Source: Atopostipes sp043425375 (GTDB taxonomy: Bacteria; Bacillota; Bacilli; Lactobacillales; Carnobacteriaceae_A). Taken from it: 21,961 bases of DNA. The position numbers and the translations under genes were made by a program. Within the stretch, counting starts at the first letter, position 1. Each line of letters opens with the position of its first letter. Of the stretch, positions 15,720 to 21,757 are shown piece after piece. Location of the stretch: positions 1 through 21,961 of the forward strand of contig JBHWQC010000156.1 of the NCBI GenBank assembly GCA_043425375.1. The letters run 5' to 3'. The notes beneath the pieces were generated by a model that saw only the letters and a program-made list of their open reading frames with translations, ran no database searches and was not told the origin of the DNA.

Positions 15720-15830
15720 GCGAAACGAATTCCTGTTTCGGATCGCAGAGATTCGTCTCGTGCGACACGAATACTGATTTCGTGTCGCAGAAAGCTTGGC
15801 AGTGAGAAACGAATTCTTGTTTCGTTTCGC
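15720..15830. repeat. Three palindromic repeat units (27 nt) with exact 42-nt period, array B
   Basis: Units at 15720-15746, 15762-15788 and 15804-15830 each have a left arm like GCGACACGAA, a 7-base centre and a right arm like TTCGTGTCGC. The middle unit pairs perfectly over 10 bp. Spacers of 15 bases differ in sequence. As 42 is divisible by three, the array is open in one minus-strand frame as a 14-residue repeat (FVSHETNL-like), but I see no evidence that it is translated. It lies upstream of the ABC exporter genes; array A lies downstream. Confidence 0.8.
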
Positions 15831-15851
15831 GAATAGACGCTAAAACGTAAA

Positions 15852-15884
15852 AACACCTCAACATCTAAATGGTTTTGAGGTGTT
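15852..15884 (-). terminator. Intrinsic terminator of the small membrane protein gene
   Basis: The arms AACACCTCAA (15852-15861) and TTGAGGTGTT (15875-15884) pair over 10 bp with a 13-base loop. On the minus strand the stem is followed by TTTACGTTTTA. It lies 17 bases past the stop at 15901. Confidence 0.75.
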
Positions 15885-15900
15885 AGCTTGTTTATGCAAA

Positions 15901-16257
15901 TTAGATTCTCATTAAAAAGCGCCATTTAAAGAAACTTAGGCCGGCGAAAAGCAAAAAGGACAGAATAAATAAGACCCCCCAACTTTGCCCTCTCCCGAAA
16001 GTAAACATGGTTAAAAGCTGGAAGCTGAGCACGGCTGCGCAGATATAGACGGCCAATAACCTAGCTGACTGCCGCTGTTTACGATTCTCTAAAAAAGCGC
16101 GATATAGAGAAATATGCAATAAAATAGACAGCACAAAAAAGATAGCCGCGGGTAGAATCAAAAGGTCTCCCCATAGGGAATTTACCTGCAGCTGTAGCCA
16201 TTTGGATAAAATTGACAATAAAATTCCTGCAATTAAAAACAGCTTTCTCCACTCCAT
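15901..16257 (-). CDS. Small integral membrane protein of unknown function
   Basis: The 118-residue product has four hydrophobic segments (about 5-20, 29-50, 66-84, 90-110) separated by short charged loops (ENRKQRQSARL between the second and third). The N-terminus MEWRK and the basic middle loop suggest both lie in the cytosol. I recognise no family. GGGAGG lies about ten bases before the ATG, the ORF is followed by a terminator, and a hairpin at 16333-16362 separates it from the gene before it, so it is probably transcribed alone. Confidence 0.7.
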   Translation of the reverse strand: MEWRKLFLIAGILLSILSKWLQLQVNSLWGDLLILPAAIFFVLSILLHISLYRAFLENRKQRQSARLLAVYICAAVLSFQLLTMFTFGRGQSWGVLFILSFLLFAGLSFFKWRFLMRI

Positions 16258-16332
16258 GGGTTTATTTCCTCCCTTTCTGCTTTTCTCTTCCTATTATAAA
16301 GCATTTGAACAATTTTCAATAGTCACCAATAG

Positions 16333-16362
16333 AAGAGGAGCCTCAAAAATGAGACTCCTCTT
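16333..16362 (-). terminator. Hairpin after the 170-aa gene, probable terminator
   Basis: AAGAGGAG-C-CTCA (16333-16345) pairs with TGAG-A-CTCCTCTT (16350-16362) with one mismatch and a 4-base loop. The T-rich tail is on the plus strand (TTTTATAGGG), where no gene ends; on the minus strand the tail is poor. It sits 19 bases past the minus-strand stop at 16381. Confidence 0.6.
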
Positions 16363-16380
16363 TTATAGGGTTTTATCTTT

Positions 16381-16893
16381 TTATACTTCTACTTGTTTAT
16401 TTTCACCCGCACCATACATTTGTCGAAAGAATTCTTTATTGACAATAATTTCTCTAGATCTTTTAGATGGTGCTACAATTGTTTGGGCGATGTAATCCAT
16501 TAAATCATGCGGATTAATCGATTTTGTAGGTATATCTGGTTTATAAATCGTAATTTCAGCCCGATAATCTTCTAACTCGACGGTAATCAAAGCACCGTGA
16601 CCGATAGTAGAAAAATGAGCAGATGTACGAATATACAGAAGTACTCGGCCGTCAGCCTTCTCTTTTTTCAATACCTCATAATCTTTATTATCGAGGTTAT
16701 CTTCTAAATTGGCTACCATTTTTTCAGTAGTCTGTAACGTTCGAACAGTTTCTGTCAATTCGAGAACTTGCGAGCCTGTAAACATTTTGTAGATGAATTC
16801 ATTAAGTCTCGACCATTTTGAATGCCCAACTTTTTCTCGTGATCTTGTCGCCAATTCTTTCAACTGCTTCTCAACAAATTTTACATCTACCAT
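16381..16893 (-). CDS. Uncharacterised 170-aa soluble protein
   Basis: I do not recognise this family. The protein has no signal peptide or membrane segment. Residues 1-75 are mostly helical and charged (MVDVKFVEKQLKELATRSRE, then LTETVRTLQTTEKMVANLEDN, coiled-coil-like). Residues 80-125 look like a beta region (GRVLLYIRTSAHFSTIGHGA, then LITVELEDYRAEITIYKPD). The end is helical (LMDYIAQTIVAPSKRSREII). The gene is surely real: AAGGAG lies nine bases before the ATG, and a TATAAT promoter and a 16-base palindrome lie upstream, so it is probably regulated by a dedicated DNA-binding protein. Confidence 0.75.
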   Translation of the reverse strand: MVDVKFVEKQLKELATRSREKVGHSKWSRLNEFIYKMFTGSQVLELTETVRTLQTTEKMVANLEDNLDNKDYEVLKKEKADGRVLLYIRTSAHFSTIGHGALITVELEDYRAEITIYKPDIPTKSINPHDLMDYIAQTIVAPSKRSREIIVNKEFFRQMYGAGENKQVEV

Positions 16894-16945
16894 AATGATG
16901 TCTCCTTTTTTATTTTTCAGTGAGGCAGAAATATTTCTTGTTTAC

Positions 16946-16961
16946 TTGTGAAATTTCACAA
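16946..16961. promoter_or_regulatory. Perfect 16-base palindrome, operator-like
   Basis: TTGTGAAATTTCACAA is its own complement. It lies about 25-40 bases downstream of the expected transcription start of the 170-aa gene, where a bound protein could block elongation. The half-site TTGTGAA recurs at 17163 and, in part, near 17033 and 17150. Confidence 0.65.
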
Positions 16962-16990
16962 TCATTCGCTCACCAAAACTTAATAAATCT

Positions 16991-17018
16991 ATTATATCAC
17001 CTATAAATTAAAAGTAAA
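16991..17018 (-). promoter_or_regulatory. Promoter of the 170-aa gene
   Basis: On the minus strand TTTACT (17018-17013) and a perfect TATAAT (16996-16991) are 16 bases apart. The leader to the ATG at 16893 would be about 90 bases and contains the palindrome at 16946-16961. Confidence 0.6.
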
Positions 17019-17433
17019 GCTCCTTTTTATTATGTGAAATTACTACATGGAAAAGACTGTAATATAACATTTAATCCATCAACCGAAAGCATTTAAAAGG
17101 AAATTAGTTTAACTAAGTTAATAGTTTAAAAATTATAATTTCATTAGTTTTCACAAGTTTAATTGTGAATTTCACAAGTTAACCCATTCATCTCATACAC
17201 TTAAGAGCTTTTTTCTGATGGCTTCGTGAAGCCACAGCCATGAGGGAATGAGCGTTTAAAAGAAAAGATAGTACTCAAAAAAGAATTTCATAGTAAAATA
17301 GCATGTTAACCGTTTAACAGCTCTTAACCTCACAAAAAGAAGGTTTCATCGATTAAATAAAGGGTTTAAAATTGTGCTTTAACCTGTCGTTTGCTAAGCT
17401 TGGATTGTTCAAAAACCTTAAGGAGGGATAAGT
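17019..17433. other. AT-rich intergenic region with operator-like sites and possible RNA structure
   Basis: No frame longer than about 17 codons with a ribosome site is present. The region holds a TTGTGAA half-site (ATGTGAAATT near 17032), TTGTGAATTTCACAA (17163-17177) with a further TTTTCACAAG just before it, and a 7-bp hairpin TGGCTTC-GT-GAAGCCA (17219-17234). A long-range pair, TTAAGAGCT (17201-17209) with AGCTCTTAA (17320-17328), encloses that hairpin. AAGGTTT (17340-17346) can pair with AAACCTT (17413-17419) just before the ribosome site of the DJ-1 gene. No known riboswitch is recognised. Confidence 0.4.
17163..17177. promoter_or_regulatory. Second TTGTGAA palindrome
   Basis: TTGTGAATTTCACAA has the same 7-base arms as the site at 16946-16961 but a 1-base instead of a 2-base centre. 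A third half-site (TTTTCACAAG) lies about ten bases upstream. It sits between the divergent 170-aa and DJ-1 genes and could act on either. Confidence 0.5.
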
Positions 17434-17964
17434 ATGCGTTTAAAGACCCATAAAGTCATTGCATTGGTCCATGATGAGTTTGACGATTTAGAACTCTGGT
17501 ACCCTGTCATCCGTTTGCGTGAAGAAGGTGCTCAAGTCGATATCGTTGGCCCTGAAGCGAATCAGACGTATGTGGGAAAAGATGGGGTACCTGTTGAGTC
17601 GGATTATGCCTATTCTGACATCAACCCCAAAGACTATGATGCGGTAATTGTTCCCGGTGGCTGGGCGCCGGATAAAATTCGACGCTCTGATGATGTGAAG
17701 AAAATGATGAAACATATGCATGAAAACGACAAAGCCATTGGACAAATCTGCCATGCCGGCTGGGTGTTAATTTCTGCGGGTATACTTGATGGAAAAACAG
17801 TTACAAGCACGCCAGGCATTAAAGATGACATGACAAATGCTGGAGCAACTTGGGTCGATGAACCGGTTGTAACGGATGGTCAGCTGGTTTCAAGCCGTAG
17901 ACCACCTGACTTGCCAAAATATCTGCCAGAACTGATTAAGGTAATGGAAAAATATCATCGGTAA
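17434..17964 (+). CDS. DJ-1/PfpI family protein (general stress protein 18-like)
   Basis: The 176-residue cytosolic protein of the DJ-1/PfpI superfamily has acidic Glu20 in DDLELWYP, and the nucleophile Cys106 with His107 in GQICHAGW (the PfpI type, with His directly after Cys). DYDAVIVPGGWAPDKIR at 68-84 and TSTPGIKDDMTNAGATWVDE are typical of the YraA/YfkM branch. Members are described as stress-induced and as peptidases or deglycases; the true activity is disputed. AAGGAGGG lies seven bases before the ATG. It is a single-gene unit with its own terminator. Confidence 0.92.
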   Translation: MRLKTHKVIALVHDEFDDLELWYPVIRLREEGAQVDIVGPEANQTYVGKDGVPVESDYAYSDINPKDYDAVIVPGGWAPDKIRRSDDVKKMMKHMHENDKAIGQICHAGWVLISAGILDGKTVTSTPGIKDDMTNAGATWVDEPVVTDGQLVSSRRPPDLPKYLPELIKVMEKYHR

Positions 17965-17970
17965 AATGGT

Positions 17971-17999
17971 CACCCCCACTTTGATGGTGGGGGTGTTTT
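17971..17999 (+). terminator. Intrinsic terminator after the DJ-1/PfpI gene
   Basis: CACCCCCAC (17971-17979) pairs with GTGGGGGTG (17987-17995) around a 7-base loop, followed by TTTTA. It lies six bases past the stop. Confidence 0.9.
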
Positions 18000-18138
18000 A
18001 CTGTCTAAAAATAAAACATTACTTATTAAATGACGAATGACAAGTGATCCCACCTTTGATAACTTAACAATCTCTCTATTTCAAGTGAACGATATTTCAG
18101 GTTTGAAAAGTTCTTTTTTAAAGAATCTTTTTTCAATA

Positions 18139-18147
18139 TGGTACAAT
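18139..18147 (+). promoter_or_regulatory. Extended -10 promoter of the membrane protein gene
   Basis: TGG followed by TACAAT (18142-18147) forms an extended -10 element about 28 bases before the ATG at 18175. No good -35 lies 16-18 bases upstream, which the TGn element may offset. Confidence 0.45.
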
Positions 18148-18174
18148 AGATAAAAAGCAAAGGAGCTCATCCAT

Positions 18175-18828
18175 ATGCATCCGCTTATTTTTCGATTTAT
18201 TGTAATTTTTGGAATTGTTGTTCTTTTAAATAGCCTCCGATTAATCTTTGCACGAATAGAAATCAACAACAATTTGGAGAGACCGACTAAATTCCAGCGT
18301 TTTTTCTTGGGCGTACAAGTATTTATCACGTTGCTGATGGGTTTCATGGCTTTTTTAGGGTTTGTGATGAAGGATGCTGAAATGGCCATTGTTTCTTCTG
18401 TCCTAACAGTTATCTTTCTAGCGATTCTTTTTGGTATGCGTCGGAAATTCAAAAATTATTATGAGGAATATGAAGAATATTTCTGGTTGAAAGATCAATA
18501 TGCGGTGGATCGCATTTATTATGAAAACATTACAGACTGGATTCCTTTAAAAAAACAAATTGGCGTGTTTGATGCGACGCAACTAGAGAACCGCTATATT
18601 GTGGTCAATCTCGTCTTCCATGACCCGGAAATATTGTTGAAGAAGCTAGCTGAAATGACTTTTTCTGGTAAATTTAAACAAACCGCCCAAAATTATGCGG
18701 GGGATCCGAATCGTGAACAAGCTTTTATCGAACATTTAGAAAAAAATGGGTATGGTTATATTGTAGAAGAATATTTGAGAGATTCTGCTCAAGTAAATTC
18801 TGATTTAGAGGATTTTACACTGAAGTAA
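18175..18828 (+). CDS. Membrane protein of unknown function, possible lipid/PH-like cytosolic domain
   Basis: The 217-residue product has three hydrophobic segments (about 4-26, 41-64, 70-86), followed by a charged cytosolic part of about 130 residues. The motif FWLKDQYAVDRIYYENITDW at about 103-122, then RYIVVNLVFHDPEILLKKL, has the alternating pattern of bacterial PH-like domains that follow membrane helices, but this is a weak likeness. AAAGGAG lies nine bases before the ATG. The hydrolase gene starts 15 bases after its stop, so the two are very probably one operon and may act together at the membrane. Confidence 0.75.
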   Translation: MHPLIFRFIVIFGIVVLLNSLRLIFARIEINNNLERPTKFQRFFLGVQVFITLLMGFMAFLGFVMKDAEMAIVSSVLTVIFLAILFGMRRKFKNYYEEYEEYFWLKDQYAVDRIYYENITDWIPLKKQIGVFDATQLENRYIVVNLVFHDPEILLKKLAEMTFSGKFKQTAQNYAGDPNREQAFIEHLEKNGYGYIVEEYLRDSAQVNSDLEDFTLK

Positions 18829-18843
18829 AAGAGGCTGATCATT

Positions 18844-20022
18844 ATGTCAAAGCTACCGATTGGTTATTTGAGTCATGTTCTTTTTCTGGCTTGTTGTACC
18901 TATTTCGCAGTGGCGCCGCTCCACTGGCCGCGATTTTTGCGTCCTCTCGATACTTATTTTGAGACGATTAACGAGATTCCCTTTCTGGCTCTTTTTTGGC
19001 TGATAGGCTCAACCAGCTTAGCTTTCAGTGAAGGAAATATTACTCATCCAATAGGAAAGTTGGCTTTTGGGTTAGCTTTGCTGACGGCTAGTGGATTACT
19101 GGCAAGCATCTATTGGGGATTGCAAGCAGCTCCGACAGTCAATCAAGCCCTGGATGCAGAGTTAGAGAAAGGCTGGCGCACATCCCTAACAGGTGAAATG
19201 AAAAAACAGCTGCAGAAAAAGTTTTCTGCTAAGGCTTTACTGGGGCCATTTTTTAGGCGGCGTTTTGATGTTCAGCGCATCGCCAATATTCGCTATGGGG
19301 ATGCTGGAGAGAGGAATCTACTTGATATTTACCGCCCACGGACTCCTTCCTCTAACTGCCCTGTCCTTATTCACTTGCACGGTGGTTACTTTGTGCGAGG
19401 CAGAAAAAATAGGCAATCGCTTCCACTGTTATATGGACTGGCGAGCAAAGGCTGGATATGCATCAGTGCCAATTACCGTTTAGGGGTGGAGGGACAATTT
19501 CCAAATCATTTAATCGATGTAAAAAAAGTAATTGCTTGGGTGCGCGAACACGGCGAGGAGTATGGAGCTGATCCAGCCGCTCTTTTTTTAGCTGGAAATT
19601 CTGCAGGCGCCCATATTGCTGCAATGGCTGCCCTCACACCCAATAACCCACGCTTCCAACCGGGTTTTGAAGACATTGACACTACCCTTACTGCTGTTAT
19701 CTGTCAAGGCGGTTACTATGGTTCCATTGCCAAGAAAATAGCGATCCCCTCGTCCCCCATGGCCTATAGCAGTGCACAAGCCCCGCCCTTTTTTGTCGTG
19801 CATGGCAATCGGGACAGTGTCGTGCCGGTAAAACAAGCTCGCCATTTTGTGAATCACTTGCGCCATACAGCTGCTCGTCCCGTTGTTTATGTAGAACTTC
19901 CGCAGGCGAAGCATACGATTGATTTCTTTCATTCTTTGAGATCTGAAGCCCTGTTTCATGGTATCCAGGCTTTCGCGACCTGGGTGCTCAAAAATCAAGA
20001 AAGTCTTTCCAAGGACTGTTGA
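18844..20022 (+). CDS. Alpha/beta hydrolase (HSL-type esterase/lipase) with N-terminal membrane domain
   Basis: The 392-residue product has three hydrophobic N-terminal segments (about 8-27, 44-62, 71-92), a Lys/Arg-rich linker (about 108-145) and a catalytic domain. HGGYF at 179-183 is the oxyanion motif of the hormone-sensitive-lipase branch, Ser253 is the nucleophile in GNSAGA, Asp324 (HGNRDSVVP) the acid and His357 (AKHTIDFF) the base. NLLDIYRP before HGG is typical of family esterases. An ester or lipid close to the membrane is the likely substrate. It follows the membrane protein gene by 15 bases, with AGAGG nine bases before the ATG. A membrane domain on this type of esterase is not usual in Bacilli. 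Confidence 0.88.
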   Translation: MSKLPIGYLSHVLFLACCTYFAVAPLHWPRFLRPLDTYFETINEIPFLALFWLIGSTSLAFSEGNITHPIGKLAFGLALLTASGLLASIYWGLQAAPTVNQALDAELEKGWRTSLTGEMKKQLQKKFSAKALLGPFFRRRFDVQRIANIRYGDAGERNLLDIYRPRTPSSNCPVLIHLHGGYFVRGRKNRQSLPLLYGLASKGWICISANYRLGVEGQFPNHLIDVKKVIAWVREHGEEYGADPAALFLAGNSAGAHIAAMAALTPNNPRFQPGFEDIDTTLTAVICQGGYYGSIAKKIAIPSSPMAYSSAQAPPFFVVHGNRDSVVPVKQARHFVNHLRHTAARPVVYVELPQAKHTIDFFHSLRSEALFHGIQAFATWVLKNQESLSKDC

Positions 20023-20113
20023 TAGGTGTTATAACTTTCTTCCCCATTCAATCCCTTCCTTAACAAAACAAATCTTTCTGTTAGGTTTGGCCGGGAAGTA
20101 TGTGCAAACAAAA

Positions 20114-20193
20114 AAATGAACCTGAAAATAAGCCTTTACCAATTCTTAAAAATCTCATAATTGGTTATTTGCTCACTTTCAGGTGCATCATTT
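20114..20193. repeat. 80-base nested inverted repeat
   Basis: AAATGA (20114-20119) and ACCTGAAA (20120-20127) pair with TTTCAGGT (20177-20184) and TCATTT (20188-20193), with a 3-base bulge. Inside, ACCAATT (20138-20144) pairs with AATTGGT (20159-20165). It lies 90 bases after the esterase stop and 60 bases past the end of the minus-strand small gene, so it may end transcription from either side, or be a remnant of a small mobile repeat. Confidence 0.5.
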
Positions 20194-20252
20194 CATTTTA
20201 GTTAAGCGTCAGTTATTACATCCCTTAGAGTATATCCAAACGGTCTTCTTCT

Positions 20253-20429
20253 CTAGTTTGTATCTTTTTTTCTTTTAAATATTTTTTTCAAGCGATATTT
20301 CAAGCCTTTTTTATTGGTAACCACAATGGTGTTTTGATCTTCGAGCGCATGCTTTTCCTCTTTTGCGTTATAGGGCACATCTGTATTTTGTTTAATCATA
20401 TTGTCGTTCATTTGCGAATGGTTAAACAT
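20253..20429 (-). CDS. Small protein (58 aa) with strongly basic C-terminus
   Basis: The frame runs from ATG at 20429 to TAG at 20253. GGAGGGGG lies six bases before the ATG, and a promoter-like pair with 17-base spacing lies at 20478-20506, so translation is likely. The N-terminal half is polar (MFNHSQMNDNMIKQNTDV), the middle acidic (KEEKHALEDQ), and the end NKKGLKYRLKKIFKRKKDTN is a basic amphipathic stretch that could bind membranes or nucleic acid. I recognise no family. No membrane segment or leader-cleavage motif is seen, so a bacteriocin is not indicated. Confidence 0.6.
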   Translation of the reverse strand: MFNHSQMNDNMIKQNTDVPYNAKEEKHALEDQNTIVVTNKKGLKYRLKKIFKRKKDTN

Positions 20430-20477
20430 CTATTTCCCCCTCCAATTCGTCGGCTGATTCTTTTACTTATCTATTTA

Positions 20478-20506
20478 ATGATAAGTGTTATCTTATGAAA
20501 AAGCAA
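20478..20506 (-). promoter_or_regulatory. Putative promoter with dyads for the 58-aa gene
   Basis: On the minus strand TTGCTT (20506-20501) and TATCAT (20483-20478) are 17 bases apart. Two dyads overlap the -10: ACTTATC/GATAAGT (20465-20471 and 20480-20486) and GATAA-GTG-TTATC (20480-20492). They could be an operator. Confidence 0.45.
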
Positions 20507-20567
20507 ACCATACATTACTTAGTCGTGTAAAAAACAGCTCTGCTCCCAGGCTAAACGAATTTCTTTT

Positions 20568-20960
20568 TTAGTCACTGCCAATAAACGCATCCGTTTTAAA
20601 TATTCGATCCGTATAATCCAACACATCATCCCTTATATCCACCACTTCCAGCTCAGACAAGTCACTGATTTCAAAAAGACTCTCCGCTTCTCTCACGGGC
20701 ACGGTAGCCATTATTTTTCTCGGATATTCACTACCTTTAATCAACCAAGAAATATAGAGGTCTCCCTCTATGAAATCATAATGGATGCGAGCCATTTCGC
20801 CAAAAGCCTCCGACAAATCGCCGACGGTTATTTTTGCCGCTTCGTCCGTCATCTCTTCATTCGCAAAATCCTCACTGAACGTATAGAGGGCTTCTTGTTT
20901 CTTTTCCAAATCCGCTTTTGAATCGGTGCCTAAAAAAGTAGTATCAAAGCATCTTTCCAT
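20568..20960 (-). CDS. Uncharacterised 130-aa protein, possibly the C-terminal part of the preceding gene
   Basis: The product has no signal peptide or membrane segment. It contains AAKITVGDLSEAFGEMARIH at about 41-60 and a following beta-rich part (GDLYISWLIKGSEYPRKIMA). This pattern, a helix with acidic/hydrophobic turn and FG, then strands, resembles ISKEKVSQVMGD...WFTWTYNQHDYF in the upstream product. The ATG directly follows the upstream TGA in the same frame and lacks a ribosome binding site. It may be translated by re-initiation, or one gene of about 367 codons may have been split by a stop. Alone, a soluble protein made mostly of half a domain would be odd. Function unknown. Confidence 0.6.
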   Translation of the reverse strand: MERCFDTTFLGTDSKADLEKKQEALYTFSEDFANEEMTDEAAKITVGDLSEAFGEMARIHYDFIEGDLYISWLIKGSEYPRKIMATVPVREAESLFEISDLSELEVVDIRDDVLDYTDRIFKTDAFIGSD

Positions 20961-21674
20961 TCATTTTAATTCAGTAACTTCATTTTCTTCATACTGTAAA
21001 GACAAGTATTCTTTTGGAGCATATTCTCCCTGACCATCGTCAAAATAATCGTGTTGATTATAAGTCCATGTAAACCAGCCGCTTTGCCGGATATTTCGCG
21101 TGGGTAGTTTATCTCCCATTACTTGCGAAACCTTTTCTTTTGAAATGGGCTCAAACTGCTCGTCTATTTTATTGGTTTGAGATTGGTGATTTTGTATCGT
21201 CTCGATAAATAACTCATCTAATATATGCGGCTCATAAAAAACAGCATTGAACTGTTCAGTCACATATTCATCAATGAACGAATAGCTTTTTTGATGAATG
21301 TTTACAGTGAATTCATCATAAAAATAGCGGGATACGGTATTGGCTGCGGACATTTCTACTTCTTCCACGATCTCATCGGATTTGCCAAATAAGGTTTGAA
21401 TGTCTGCTTGTGTGATTTCCGTTTTGTCCGCATTCTGCACTTTATCAAAAGTCGTCGAATGAAAGTGCTTATCTAGCACTTCTAAGCGGTCATACACATC
21501 ATCCATCGTTTCAATTTCCGCTCTTTGATACGTGCGAATATCTTTTTTGAACTCTCGCCCTGCTTCCTTCACAGGACTTGAGTAACTAAACCAAAAGAAC
21601 AAAAGAGCCACTAAAAGAGTTAAAAAACCCACTACACCTAAAATCAATTTTAAAATGCTTTTAAGATAATAAAT
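20961..21674 (-). CDS. Exported or membrane-anchored protein of unknown function, uncertain start
   Basis: An N-terminal hydrophobic segment (LILGVVGFLTLLVALLFFWF) is followed by an outer domain of about 200 residues rich in acidic and aromatic residues. Two short motifs, ITQADIQTLFGKSDEI and ISKEKVSQVMGDKLP, look like repeats of one small module followed by strands. The start is unusual: the first ordinary start codon (TTG, 21647) has no ribosome binding site and leaves no positive charge before the hydrophobic part. AGGTGG lies six bases before an ATT at 21674, which would give YYLKSILK in front, a proper anchor. I therefore use 21674, with doubt. The stop TGA abuts the ATG of the next gene in the same frame. 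Confidence 0.6.
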   Translation of the reverse strand: MYYLKSILKLILGVVGFLTLLVALLFFWFSYSSPVKEAGREFKKDIRTYQRAEIETMDDVYDRLEVLDKHFHSTTFDKVQNADKTEITQADIQTLFGKSDEIVEEVEMSAANTVSRYFYDEFTVNIHQKSYSFIDEYVTEQFNAVFYEPHILDELFIETIQNHQSQTNKIDEQFEPISKEKVSQVMGDKLPTRNIRQSGWFTWTYNQHDYFDDGQGEYAPKEYLSLQYEENEVTELK

Positions 21675-21757
21675 AGTGAACCACCTCTTTCAAACAAGTT
21701 TTTCCAATTTGTTTAGACAGACTGGCGACCTTTTAAATCGTATGCCATTTAGAAAAT

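Noticed and set aside
15720..15830. CRISPR array from 27-nt repeats with spacers
   Set aside because: Spacers are only 15 nt, the repeats differ from each other, there are only three units, and no cas gene is near.
15595..15864. An 89-codon minus-strand frame with a 14-residue repeat across array B
   Set aside because: The frame is open only because the 42-nt period is divisible by three. It overlaps the terminator at 15852-15884 and the start region of the ABC operon, and has no ribosome site.
16946..16961. Rex operator
   Set aside because: The arms match, but the centre is 2 bases instead of 4, so Rex is not supported without binding data.
17219..17234. Known riboswitch or ribozyme in the DJ-1 leader
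   Set aside because: I could match no conserved core of the common classes; only simple hairpins are visible.
20961..20963. Selenocysteine at the in-frame TGA
   Set aside because: No SECIS-like hairpin is evident after the TGA, and an ATG follows at once, so re-initiation or mutation is simpler.
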